Shown here: in pieces, positions 47,063-58,989 of the stretch | Layout of the letters: each line of letters begins with the position of its first letter | Numbering within the stretch: the first letter of the stretch is position 1 | Assembly: GCA_028023455.1 (NCBI GenBank) | Contig: JAQFVV010000012.1 | Span: forward strand, 4,556,023-4,620,022 | DNA length: 64,000 nt | Reading direction: 5' to 3' | From: Epiperipatus broadwayi | Lineage: Eukaryota; Onychophora; Udeonychophora; Euonychophora; Peripatidae | Made by a program: the position numbers and the translations under genes | Notes under the pieces: generated by a model | The model's database searches: none | What the model saw: the letters and a program-made list of their open reading frames with translations, nothing else | Told to the model about the DNA's origin: nothing

Positions 47063-47787
47063 GAATATTCTCTCTTCATAACTATAGAATAAAATCCATA
47101 TTATCATTTAATTCAACACACACACACAGACACACACACACACATATATATATATACTAGAATTGCCATAACATCTTGAATATTTTCAAGGTATATGTAT
47201 AGTAATGATTTGTAAGAAAATAGATTAAGTCATGTCCCACTTTGATTGAAAATATAATAGAGTGCACTGATGAATCAAAAAAGAATTAAATAATTTAAAT
47301 TTTGTTGTAACAAAAAGTATTATTATAATCGAGGATTAATATGACTGACTTTTGTACAAGCCATTCAATAAGTTATTCTGTAGAAACACTTAAAAGATAT
47401 GGACTGAATAAATGATAATGGTTTCTGGTTTATTATGAGATCTTAAATGTAATTTTATTTGTTTGGTAACAAATGCACCATTCACCAATTACACATTATG
47501 GAAAAATTAACTTATTAACTATCTCATCTGTCATCCCTAGGAAAAATGCAATGATGGTGGCTTATATTTGTGATTGATGATACCAGATTAATATTATCTA
47601 TAACCCAAATTATAAAGCCATAACTACCATCTAACGAATTGATTGCACAGTATTTTCTGACAAACTTAATCCATCATTTTTGATATATGATAAATAACTT
47701 TATTTAGTACAAAATGGCAATCTATAACTCATCAGATGATTGATTACTCTCTCCAGCATTCTTTCATGACATCATAGCATACTCAAG
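47063..47787. other. AT-rich DNA with CA/TA microsatellite
   Basis: (CA)n then (TA)n at 47,115-47,157. Otherwise featureless. Confidence 0.6.
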
Positions 47788-47885
47788 CATTGGTGGTTGA
47801 TAGGTCAGCACAGCCACCTTACAAACAGTTGTCCTGGGTTAGCGGATTCACTTCCCGGCCGATGCTATGACACATGAAAAAAACA
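47788..47885 (+). mobile_element. tRNA-derived SINE, type 1, second copy
   Basis: It starts CATTGGTGGTTGATAGGTCA (A box) and ends CGGCCGATGCTATGACACATG plus an A-tail. The B box is decayed (GGATTCACTTCC). No clear target duplication was found. Confidence 0.85.
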
Positions 47886-48774
47886 AACCATCATTTGTGG
47901 TAATAACTTCCTTTTGATTGGAATATTATTTGATATTTGCATCAAAAAATAATTATTTTTATAACCTTGTAAATGTGTTTAATTTGGTCTATATTTAGAC
48001 ATTTGTTTGTGCCATTGATTTTCATCTCATCTCATATGAATATAAACAGAGATTTACATTTTGGATAGTAATTCTCACAATAATAAAGATAGGCTGAATC
48101 TACTGAAGTAAATTTGAAACAAAAAGTCCCATGAATATATCCTAGATAATATGTACAAATAACATGTTGTGACAAAATTTTTAGATATTTACTTTTTATT
48201 CTTATGTCTGAAGTAAAGTAGTATTATTTTAGACAATATATCCATTTCCTCACATCTAGAAATTATGTTTAAAATTTATCCACATTTCCTTATATTATTT
48301 TTTTTAGGAAAAATACTACTATGTAATAATTCTAAAGTAGTAGTATTATTATTGATTTAGGTATTATAAGATAAATCTTTCACAGTTTACTTCACTTTTA
48401 TGTTTGTTGTATCTTTCTAGTAAAGTAATAATTAATGATTATGTAAAACTTTAATAAGGCAAATCAAAATATTTTAAAATAATTGTTACTATATAATATA
48501 ATAAATTTTAATTAAAACATGAATTTTATAAACGTCATATCAAAACATTTATCCATATCACCAAGCACAAACTTTTTTCTTGCTTCATGCTTCTAAATTC
48601 CCAATATCTCTCTCTCTTTTTTTATTCTAATGCTATTGCCATTTTATTTTCATTTTCCATATTTCTTCCATAAAATAATTTTAAAAATGTTGTCTCCAAA
48701 TACATTTGCAATAAATTAAACAATAAATGTCTATTTTTAATTTACCTTATTTTATTATAAATAAAGAGATTTAA
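47886..48774. other. AT-rich intergenic DNA
   Basis: No feature recognised. Confidence 0.5.
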
Positions 48775-49000
48775 ACTTGGGATTATCAATCTACATCCAT
48801 CTTCTATCCCATCTCAAACAACTGGTACCTATGACAAATAAAAGATAAATGATACCCAATATACATATTATGTACAAAACCAGCATTCATTAGTTGGGTC
48901 AGGTCATAATCTTCCACAAATATATACAATCAGTGCTCCACTGATATTAAGATAGCAATTTCTTAAACTTTAATGGACAGGCTTCAATCTTTTCACCCTT
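48775..49000 (-). repeat. Family A hammerhead repeat copy
   Basis: Reverse-orientation copy with the core reading CTAATGA at 48,893-48,887 and GAAA lost. Flanks CCCAATATACATATTATG and TCAGTGCTCCACTG match the family. Confidence 0.78.
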
Positions 49001-49249
49001 CCAATAATTCAGCTATCTATTTCATTGAAAAACCAATCAAGGAATACTCAAAGCCTTTGATGGATTTAATGTTGTAGTATCAGATATGTTATCACATAGA
49101 GGGTGTTGTGGAGCTTAGACTTTGAATTTGAACTTGGGATTTCTGAGAGGACACCTTCCTAGTGTTGAGTTCCATGGCTAGGGTTTAAATTCTGCAGTGA
49201 GTTAGTGAGATAGATAAATTTTGACCATTACATAGTATTTTTTCTGGGT

Positions 49250-49312
49250 CCATGGCACCCAATGTGGGGCTCGAATCCCTGACCCTGAGATTAAGAGTCT
49301 CATGTTCTCTAA
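49250..49312 (-). pseudogene. tRNA-Lys(CUU)-derived sequence with encoded CCA
   Basis: The minus strand from about 49,310 to 49,253 reads CATGAGACTCTTAATCTCAG (anticodon arm, CTT at 49,295-49,293). It continues with GGTC, a T arm GATTCGAGCCCCACAT-like, and GGGTGCCA. It matches animal tRNA-Lys(CUU) from the D-arm edge to the 3' end, including CCA. The 5' quarter is unrecognisable. Encoded CCA implies copying from a mature tRNA, as a retro-pseudogene or element part, and not a tRNA gene. Confidence 0.75.
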
Positions 49313-49469
49313 TTCTTCATATTATCAAACCATTATATATCCATTTATAATATGAGAGAGATGAGCTGAACTTATTTTATGATGTATTGTATTTCCATGA
49401 CAATATAGGTAATTAACCTATTCATTCTGTATACTGTATGTTTGGTATAATAATCAGAAGAATTTGAAC

Positions 49470-50345
49470 TTAGAATTTTCAGTCTATATTTATTTTTCAT
49501 TTCATTTCAAATAACTGATACACATGACAACATACAAGTGGAAAAGATAACTGTTCACTAATATATGTATTGCATGCAAAGCAAGCACTCATCTGTTGAG
49601 ATCCTAACCTCCCACACATAAATACAATTAGTGCTTGGCTTATATTTATATAGAATTTCATCATTGGGATTTCAATTAAATAGATGGTAGATATGTTAGA
49701 AGGATAAAAATATTGAAGCCTGTCCATTAAAGTTTGAAGAATTGCTATCATAGTATAAACAGAACTGATTGTATATATGTGTGGAAGATTATGATCTAGC
49801 CCAGGGGTCCCCAACCTTTTAGCAGTTAAGAGCACATTCTATAATACCGGCCAGGTGGCGGGCACCATTTATTTTGTTCAACCAGATGGCAGGCACCATT
49901 TATTTTTCCAATGTAAATTTATAGTTGGATATTGTTAATAGTACACATAATGTACAAAAAAATATTTATTTCAAAAATAAAATTTTAACATGTAATTAAC
50001 GTTTGTATTTTTACGCTGTAAAAGTATGGTATGCCCTACAATTTGATTACAATATTATACAATAATTTATAAGAAATTTTAAAAATTAAATTTATTTATA
50101 TCAGATCAATAATTTTTTATTGTGTTCGGATAGCGGCGGGCACACGTTAAATGGTCTGCAGGTGCCATGGTGCTCACGGACATAGGGTTGGGGACCCCTG
50201 ATCTAGCCCAACTGATGTGTGCTAGTTCTGAACAAAATATGTATATTGGGGATCATTTATCTTTTTTACATATATGTGGTCATGTATATCAGTTTTTTTG
50301 AGATGGAGTGCAAAATAAATATAGTCTGAAAATTCTAAGTTCAAA
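49470..50345. repeat. Family A hammerhead inverted pair, right arm split by hAT MITE
   Basis: Left arm 49,470-49,660 (minus; core CAGATGA at 49,595-49,589). Right arm begins at 49,720 (plus), is interrupted at 49,801 by a 399-bp MITE and resumes to 50,345 (core CTGATGT at 50,212-50,218). The arms share GTTCAAATTC, AATATATGTATT and AGAACTGATTGTAT-type blocks. Confidence 0.82.
49802..50200. mobile_element. hAT-family MITE (399 bp)
   Basis: Perfect 15-bp TIRs CAGGGGTCCCCAACC, with an 8-bp target-site duplication ATCTAGCC at 49,794-49,801 and 50,201-50,208. Both are diagnostic of hAT transposons. The subterminal regions carry repeated GGCGGGCACCATTTATTT-like motifs. There is no transposase; a hAT enzyme elsewhere must have moved it. 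The intact TSD and TIRs suggest a recent insertion. Confidence 0.95.
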
Positions 50346-50924
50346 TTCCTCTATTTACTATAATAAAAATTGAGTTTAATGAATGAATAGGTTAATTACT
50401 TATTTTATCATATTATTGCATACTTTTAAATTTATCATGTTTTTTTTTTCAAACGTTTAGTCTACAATGACTTAATAATTCAAATGAAATTTCATTAATA
50501 TTTTGTCATTTCAATCACCATCTTTGTTATGGATTTTACAATTTTTTACTTTTTTCTTTAACAATTATTTTGCCAAAATATCCACATTATTATAGTTGTT
50601 ATAATAATCACATAAATAGTTGAATCTGTTTTAATACATTCACTTTACTTTCAAATAATTTACTATTTTTTATTTATAATAACTTAGTAAATATTTAGAC
50701 ATTTAATAATAGAACAGGTTTTTTTGATGGTACATTTATGTATTTTATTCCATAAGTGCTTTCAATAATAATCATATCATAGTTATAAGTTTTTTCAATT
50801 ACAGTTCATTAAATTCTCATTTTAAAGCTGTTTTGTTTATTGTTAAACAAATTAGTATAAAATTGAATTTCAGTATTTTCATTTTTTATATTTATGATGT
50901 GCATATCTTTGGTTATAGACTATG
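50346..50924. other. AT-rich intergenic DNA
   Basis: No feature recognised. Confidence 0.5.
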
Positions 50925-51610
50925 CTTCTTTCACATCTCTCTTTCCGTTATATCTCTCAGAGCCAATGATATTAGACCTAAAGAGATCAAAGTTGTGGTT
51001 TGACTGTAACTTATGACGCAAAAATATTGATGGGTATTCACTGACTTTATAGGCCATTTGTACAAGTACTTGTACTGGGACAATCTTGTGTACAGCTCAG
51101 CTCATGTTTCTCCATAGTAAGTCTTTAAGCAATTAGAATCTTTACACACAATTTTGTACACTACTTGGTGTGCAGCCTCTCTAGTTATTTTATTTTTGGA
51201 ATTGTATATCAATTTATTTATTGCTGTAGGCAACTGAAAACTAATGCTATATTTATCTGTACATATTCTTCTTAATTTTTGTATAATTTTAGACACATAA
51301 GTGAAACTAATTCACTTTTGCCTTCAGATTTGGGGATTTATCAAATTGTTTAAGGGCTTACTACAAGAACAGGAGCTAATATATACACAAGACTGGCCAA
51401 GCACAAATACTTATACAATGAGGCTAAGAAAGGCAGTGAATACTCATCAATATTTTTTTATCATGAGCTACATTCAGGTCACAACTTTGATTCTATAGAG
51501 CTGATGTTGTTTGTTCTGTGAGAGATGACAGAAAGAGAAAAGTGAAAGAGGTATGGTCTATTGCCAAAGATATGCACATCATAAATAAAAAAGAAACTAC
51601 ACCCTCTTTC
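50925..51610. mobile_element. Second PLE fragment as an inverted pair
   Basis: The left arm (50,930-51,296, minus) encodes the start of a PLE GIY-YIG region and its continuation. The right arm (51,370-51,600, plus) repeats the continuation. Shared blocks include TACACAAGA, CACAACTTTGAT and GAAAGAGAAA, in opposite orientation. Confidence 0.78.
51102..51296 (-). pseudogene. PLE linker and GIY-YIG start
   Basis: The 64-codon frame ends AHQVVYKIVCKDSNCLKTYYGET: the PLE endonuclease signature with VYKI, a C-x4-C and YYGET. Upstream residues (KIIQKLRRI, VYKIVC context) look like the RT-endonuclease linker. A stop follows YYGET, then matching sequence continues to 50,930 in other frames. It is a different PLE lineage from the 37-kb copy. 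Confidence 0.8.
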
Positions 51611-51784
51611 CAAAAAATGACATCTATAACTTCCTTACATTTATGGAAATGTAAATTAACTACTATGATTCAATTTTATGTTAATTTGTTTAACAAAGAA
51701 CAAAACAATTTAAAAATGAAAGTTTAGTAAACTTTAATTGCATAATGCTATGGCTGTGATATGTTTAGTATTGAAAGTGCTTAT

Positions 51785-52030
51785 TAAATAAGCCTGTCCA
51801 TTAAAGTGTAAAGATTGGCTATCTTAATATAATCTGGGCATCGATTGTATATGCGAGGAGATGATAATCTGGACCAACTAACGAGTGCTGGTTTAGCATG
51901 AAATACGGATATTGGTGATTATTTATATTTACAACATGTGTGTAATCAAGTGTGTCAGTAGTATGAGATAGCATGGATAGTTGAGGGTTGTGCAAAAGTC
52001 TGAGTTCAAACCCCCTATATATTACATATT
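51785..52030 (+). repeat. Family A hammerhead repeat copy
   Basis: Full-length orientation copy: CCTGTCCATTAAAG start, core CTAACGA at 51,878-51,884, stem II GTGCT/AGCAT, GAAA, then a tRNA box-B-like GAGTTCAAACCCC at the end. Confidence 0.82.
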
Positions 52031-53490
52031 GGAGTGCAGGTATAAAAAAACCTGTACTGTAGGAAAAAAATCATATATTAAAATAAATAAATGTAACATT
52101 GAAAAACCTATTCTGTTGCTAAATGTCTAAATATTTACTAAATTATTATAGTTAGTGCAGAAAATAGATAAAAATAAATTATAGAATTACATATTTTTTT
52201 ATTTGTTAATAACTAATTTATTTTAAATCTATTTTTTTTTTATCTAACTATACAAACCTACCTTTTTTTAGTAATTCCTTTGTTGCATTGCATTTTTTCA
52301 CTAATTATATGATAGTTTTTTTTTTTAGCATTTTAATTGTTTACTCTCACTCTCTATATTTTTGACACATCAAATGCTTTTAAAAAACTCAATTTTTAAT
52401 TAATTATTATTTTTGTTTTAGAGCTTTAATTATTTTTTTAAAAAATAAACTGAATTTTAAAATAGTGTAAGCCCAAGAATATCATGCTTTCTATAGTTAA
52501 ACCTATTTTAAATCAACAGATAATCCAAGCCTAAAGCTTTTCTAATCACTTAAAATTTTCAGTATAATTTTATTAAAATATTTTTTACTATTACCATAAA
52601 ATTTTCTTTACAAAAGCCAATATATTTTTTATCTCTCACATTTTAATGTTTCAACTCCATTATAAATAATCTCATAATTATATTTGAATTCTGCATATAT
52701 ATATATAACAAAAATAATAGATATACCTGTGATATAACTATTATACACAGTTTTTCAATCTGCAGAAGAGCTTTTGATTAATTCCTTAATTCTCTTCAAC
52801 TGCCTTTAAAAAAAAAGGGGGGGGGGGTAAAGGTAATCAACTCAAATCCCAGGATTTTCAAATTTTAATGTTAGCTGTTGTCTATTAATTATATTCATTT
52901 TATTTCTATTTATAAAAATTACCTCCTTAATTTTTCTTTTATTATGGTTTTTCTCTTCATGAAAAATCTGAACATTTTCAATATCAAGCTTAAATTTATA
53001 TTTTCATATCTTTTTATGATCCAAGCAAACTGAAGAAGTCATTAAATCATTATTTTTTTTTTTACTTTTTATGCATTTGTATAACAATTAATGCTTCTTT
53101 AATTTTTTCTCTATACTGCACCTTGATTCATCTATATTTATTATTTTTATTGTTATTACAATAGTTTTTAATTAATGAACATTTTATTAATATATATATA
53201 TACTCACACATAGTTTTTGCTGTATTATTTGATATATAAGGCCAAGTCTGATTCTTTTTTACTATATTCATATCTTAAATTGTGTCAATATATTTATATA
53301 ATATAATTATATCTACATTCTTGAAAGACAAAGTTTTTAATAAATATACTTTATCAGGGATATGTATATATTTTTAACTTAGACACATATGATCCATATA
53401 AAATCGATAGATAATATAATGAAGTGTAATTAACAAAATAAATATAAAAAAACAATATATAAAAAATATTTTAAAAATTGAATTCTTAAA
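52031..53490. other. AT-rich DNA with A/G homopolymer
   Basis: A-run then an 11-G run at 52,808-52,827, and TA runs at 52,697-52,706 and 53,190-53,200. No gene recognised. Confidence 0.5.
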
Positions 53491-53585
53491 CTTTTTTTTC
53501 CATGTGTCATAGCATCAGCTGGGAAGCGAACCCGCTAACCTGGGACAACTGTTTATAAGACAGCTGTGCTGACCTCTCACAACAA
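53491..53585 (-). mobile_element. tRNA-derived SINE, type 1, third copy
   Basis: The minus strand has GAGAGGTCAGCACAGCTGTC, B box GGTTCGCTTCC, ATGCTATGACACATGG and an A-tail. Its first bases (GGTGGTC) are worn. Confidence 0.85.
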
Positions 53586-53740
53586 AAATTAAATCGTTTG
53601 TTAAAGTAATTAAAAAACGTTTAGAACAGAGAAACGAAATTAAATTGAATTATAGAAGAATTTTTCCTATAAGGTATTGATCATGGATGAAAACGTTGAT
53701 AAATATATATTGAATCATAGTAACTATAAGTTGGACCATT

Positions 53741-54098
53741 TCCATTCATCATCATCATCAATCATTATCAATCCACTGCAGGATGAAGGTCTCTCCAAGT
53801 TCAACCCATCTTTTCCTATCTTTTGCTTCTCTTCTCCACATCACCCTGCACACTTTCTTATTTCATCCACCCATCTCATATGTGGTCTCTTTCTGAGTCT
53901 TTTACAATCTCTTGGAATCCAGTTTAAAATTTCAATTGTCCATCTGTTATCATCTCTTCTAACAATGTGTCCAACCCAACTCCATTTCAGTCTTTTATTT
54001 TTTTCAATGAGGTCAGTAACACCTGTTTGTTCTCTTACCCATACATTGCGTTTTCGATCCCTTCTTATTATTCCCGACATGCATCTCTCCATTTCCAT
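53741..54098 (-). pseudogene. RTE-type LINE, ORF2 C-terminus and 3' end
   Basis: An 85-codon frame reads ERCMSG, RDRKRNVWVREQTGVTDL, LKWSWVGHIVRRDDNRW, PRDCKRLRKRPHMRWVDEI and RKCAG. These blocks mark the extreme C-terminus of RTE-clade LINE proteins. The 3' tail is (ATG)n, seen as ATC repeats at 53,745-53,765. It is 5'-truncated near 54,100 and lacks RT and endonuclease. Confidence 0.88.
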
Positions 54099-54109
54099 TA
54101 CCTAATATT

Positions 54110-56219
54110 AAATATTGAATATATTTAGAAAAATTCAAATTTTATTTCAAATTTCCAATTATACCCAACCATTAGTAATAACACAAAGGTTAGTCTATAA
54201 CACAACGTTTTAAGTGATATTATTCTCATCTTCGGATTCTTCTGGCTTGAACAGTGATAGTATTAGCATAAGAATTGAACCTGGATCTTTAGATTCATGA
54301 ATATTCAATTTAAATAAGACTGAGCTATTCTGCTAAAAGATTAAATAAAGTTCGTTTTTGTCTAAACACATTCAATTTTTAACATTATATGAAGGAAATA
54401 GCTGAACATATAATTACAACTAAAAGTCATCATCACAAATCTTCAGACAAACAATATATCGAATGGATTTGCATTTTATACACAGATCATTAGCATTAAA
54501 AATCTCTCATGTATTAACATTTAAAATAATTTCATCTGCATATAAAAATAGTCAGTGGTATATTTTAAATTTTATATACATGTATATAAATTATTGATTA
54601 CTTTCTAAATTCATATATGTATTTCATGTAATGTACAGGGACTTAAAAAGAAACTGTTGTAATGTACTATAAGAATTTTTTTTTTTAATCTAATAAATTT
54701 TTTAAATAAATCTATTTATTTACTTTTTTTAAAGAAAAAAAAAGATAAGTTTTATTAGAATGAATTTACCTATTTTTATTCAAAGTAATTCACGTAACCT
54801 TTTTAGTTAGTTAGAATAAAATAAACCAAAAAGGGGAAAGGGGTTTAAATACTAATTTTTAAATGTAATACACGTACATTTTCAAATTATTGTGTATCTA
54901 TGTTAAGATTTTATTGGAGTCAAAGAGAGAACTAAACAATAGAATAGTTTAATTTAGGGATAATATTCGTTTGCTGTCAATAGGAATTTACATGACTACT
55001 TAAAACAATTTATTCTAGTATTCCAATGTTAGAAATACGCTATAAACATATAGCATTTAAATTTTATGTAGCAATTAGTTCATCCATTTGTTAATTTCAT
55101 GATTTGGGTACCCATTTGCTAAATCCATGATTTGAATTTTGAATCAAGACGAATATTTTAATGTTTCAGTCAGGCTTAGATTTTTTTTTCTGAGATAGCT
55201 TACTAATAGTAAGTGTTTAAAATCCAATAGCGGTATATAAATGAATAAAGAAGTAACCTTCAGTTAGGCAGTATTTAGTAGTTGGTGTTTAGTTGGTGTT
55301 TTTTTTTTGTCGAGGGATGGAAGAGATCGTTTTGCCGTGGACTATGAAAGGCTATTTTATTTTCAACTACATACTTGTACATTATATACATACTACTACT
55401 AATTTTGCATTATCACAAAAGAATTCATTTATATATATATATTTACATTGACAGTATTTTAAACTTGATCTTCAATTAAAGATAGATAATACCATACTGA
55501 AGAGCATCACCAGTTTATAATCATATTGATGGTAATGTTAGCCATGTTACAGTAATATTTTCTGCTCATCATAGTTTATTCAAATGCAAACTAACCTAAT
55601 AATATGTAAGGAGATTATAATCTAAGAGATCTGAGATCACTTAATATTATTATTTGTTTGAGTTGATTTCATTACTTAATACATATTAAAATGCCACCAG
55701 GAACCTATGTTCAAGGCTTCATCTTTTAACTTGAGATACAAGACATTCATAATATTGCCCTGATTAACTATAATTAGATCATCTGGTTAAATTGATGAAA
55801 AGTATGAATGAAAATTACACATAGGTTAAACTTTAAAATTCAAAAACATTTTAATGTATCAATACAAAGGAAGTGCACAATCATCAATAAATTATTTAAG
55901 ATCATTTATACAATGTGATTGTTTTTAAATAACTTAAATTACTATAAAAAATATTAGTAAAGATATACTATTCTGGAAAGACTATACATTTAATAAAATA
56001 GTATTTCTAAGCATTGCTTTTGACCATGTCAGTCATATTCGTAGAACTATTACATATTCAACTCCTTTATTATTAAACCAAAGCTCATACAATCATTTCT
56101 TGACAGTTAACAGTTTCGATTGCCCCTACAATCTTCCTTAGATCTACTACAAATTTATATAAATAGAATTTATAAGATGGTTTGGAGATAATTTATCTAT
56201 AGGATTTTTCAAAATTTGA
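54110..56219. other. AT-rich intergenic DNA
   Basis: No recognised element. A TA run lies at 55,430-55,442. Confidence 0.5.
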
Positions 56220-57235
56220 TAAAGGTAAAACAATTTTAATATTACATTTATTGGTACATCAATGGGCACATGCATTATAATGTGCAAGTGTATATGAATA
56301 ATTAGATAGATACCATATATTACATTATTTATATCTCTGCTGGTTGGAACAAACTAAAGGTTCTCACAGCTGTATGTCATTTAAGTACTGTGTAGTATTT
56401 TTTTTTGTTTGTTTCATTCACCCAAAAACTTTAATTTAAATTCTAGAAAAAGCTTTCATATGGTAACTTTTATTTAAAAAATTATTTACAACAGCTTAAT
56501 AGTTAAGCAATGCTGTGAAGTAATTTCACATAACATTGTTGTAGGAGTACTAGAATATATTACCTAGCTATGTTTTTATATAAATTTTGATATAGCTGTA
56601 CGCACATTTAAAGTTACTGATTTAGAAATTCTGGAGAATAATAAAAACATAAACCATTTGATCTTTATAAAAATTAAATATAATGTATGATTAAAATTAA
56701 AGATATTTTATTAACTCCAAATATACTTAAAATGAAAATAAGCAATGATCTCAGGGAATTGATAATAATAATAATATTAATATGATTATAAATGGATGTG
56801 GGATGAATGACCATATAAAATAACTACTATAAACTTATAAAATGAAAAATATCCAACTTTTATTTACATCACTGATCAACAATAATAAACAAATGTCATA
56901 ACAATTGGCACAGCTTCAATTACTTCATAACATTCAACTAACAAAGCTGTTACAGATAGTTTTCTAAATAAATGTTGCTATATGAAAGCATTTTCTAGAA
57001 TTCACATTAATGTTTTTGGGTGAGTGAAACAAACAAAAGAATATTACACTTTCACAGTACTTAAATTACATAGAGCTGTGAAATCCTTTAGTTTATTCCA
57101 ACCAGCTGAAACAAAATAATGTAACATGTGCTATGTATCTAATCATTTATATACATTCATACATTGTAATGTATGTGCTTCATAGATGTACCAATAAAAA
57201 TAATATTATTAAAGTTGTTTTCATTATTTAAAAAA
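56220..57235. mobile_element. Foldback element with arms of about 300 bp
   Basis: Arms 56,225-56,530 and 56,895-57,230 are inverted repeats. Shared blocks include TATTGGTACATC, CTGGTTGGAACAAACTAAAGG and GTTTGTTTCATTCACCCAAA. Divergence is moderate and the loop of about 370 bp is unrelated AT-rich DNA. No coding sequence was found. The superfamily is unknown. Confidence 0.78.
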
Positions 57236-57559
57236 GAATTGATAACTAGAAGATTTGGTTCTAATATTTTTATCAAAAACTGATAATTACTTTTGATTAT
57301 TTTTACTTGAATTAATCTCAGCTAAATATTTTCCCTGTAATATCTGTCCAATTATTTGGAAAACAAATTTATAATAAATGTATCATATAATCAGAAAACC
57401 TAAAGTACTTTATTGCAGTTTTATTGATTTCACCCATTAGTTTATATATTGTATTGGAACAAGATTTCAAGAGATGACAGTTAATACTAACAAAATTTGC
57501 TGAACTATGCCAAAAAACAACTATCTCAACAAACAAGCATAAATTACATTTTATTGTTG

Positions 57560-57990
57560 ATGTTCCTAAATGGACAAATGGAGACATTATAGCCCTTTTC
57601 AATGGTGAATTTTATACAATGAAACATGAACGGCCTATAGGTCAACCATTAAGTGGAATAATTTGAGTATAGTTCTTAACCACTTTGAATTCGAAGTTAG
57701 CCCCAAAAATTTGCTACAGCAACATCACTTTTGTATATGCACTATATAGATGATGTTTTTCTCTATGCTGAAAAAACAATTATTTATATAAAGATTCAGT
57801 TATCTCATTTATCTTCTTTAGTTTAAATTATAGAAAATGAAGATACATCAAATAGTATAAAGTTTTTAGATATGTATATTTAACATTCAAACACACAAAT
57901 TAATTATAAAATGATTATAAAACCCATCAATGTTCATGGTGTAATTCACCGACATTCTTATACTTCAATTTCATATAAATTGTCCAACTT
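57560..57990 (+). pseudogene. Penelope-like reverse transcriptase relic
   Basis: In one frame NGEFYTMKHERPIGQPLSGII matches the PLE motif FNGxxYxQxxGxxMGSPLSxxIA. In another frame HYIDDVFLYAEKT is the RT active site (YIDD), followed by IENEDTSNSIKFLDMYI and KPINVHGVIHRHSYTSISYKLSNL, typical PLE palm and thumb. At least two frameshifts and several stops show it is dead. The endonuclease is not found downstream before 58.4 kb. Confidence 0.82.
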
Positions 57991-58430
57991 ATCAAATCAG
58001 GAAATAATATTAATATATTAAGTAATCATAAAAGATTTTGTTTAATAATTTGTTTTGTTTGCTGATAAAGGGTCAATAGGCAAGCTGGAACAAATTAATA
58101 TTTTCTTTTGTATGTTTTATATATATTATCTTTTGGAGACAACAAATACAGATTTGTTATGGTTCTTTTAAAAATGTATAATATTTTTGCATACCTTATA
58201 GTTCAAACAGGCATACTATTTTATAACATATGGATCCAAATTATTAAAATAAATTAATTGGCTTGTTAATAATTTGTAAATAAAATTATTTACTAAATTC
58301 AAGTTAAGAGTCTTATTCAAATTACTAGATATATGATACACTAATCCTTTGCAAACATAAACATAAAAAATTTAATTAACAAAATAATTGAAATGAAATC
58401 CTTGTTTTTTACTTCACCTTTGAGTGGTAA

Positions 58431-58664
58431 GTTTTAAATTGCACTTTACGCAAAAAAGTGAAGCTTAGTATTATTAGAAAGAATTATATGAATGAGCACT
58501 TTCAAAGAACTTAAGTCTCCATATTCATATCTCAACATAATCCAACACTCCCAAAATAGGCTATGAATATGGAGACTTAAGTTCTCTGAAAGCACTCAGC
58601 CATATAATTTGTTTCTAATAATACTAAGCTTCACTTTTTTGCATAAAGTACAATTTAAAACTTA
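58431..58664. repeat. Palindrome related to the PLE 3' region
   Basis: Arms of about 100 bp (58,431-58,530 and 58,562-58,664) with a 31-nt spacer. They share AAGCTTCACTTTTTTGC and GGAGACTTAAGTTCT. The stretch GAGCACTTTCAAAGAACTTA and 'TATGAATATGG' resembles the 3' untranslated region of the PLE at 37.2 and 38.15 kb. Confidence 0.75.
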
Positions 58665-58989
58665 ACAAAGTAATATAAGTTTTATTAATGTATTAAAATT
58701 CAGTAATTAGAAGGACTGAATATAATGTTTTATAAACATCAACTGGTATAAAATATAGTTAATAAATCATTATAATAAAATGTTGTGTAATTATCAATCT
58801 TAAAAACTTTATTCATTTTAGAATTTAGCATATAGTAATAAAATAGTTATTTATGAATGAATAACAATATCAACTATTAATTAATATATCTGTCATATTT
58901 TTCAAATACATTATTCTATATTACAAATTATAATTGTAATTATAATATTATAATTGTAATTATTTTATATGGTACATACAATATTGGCA

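Noticed and set aside
53677-54105. 142-codon plus-strand frame
   Set aside because: It is the antisense of the RTE LINE C-terminus, which has the recognised motifs.
57369-57602. 77-codon minus-strand frame
   Set aside because: It is antisense to the region leading into the PLE reverse transcriptase relic and has no domain.
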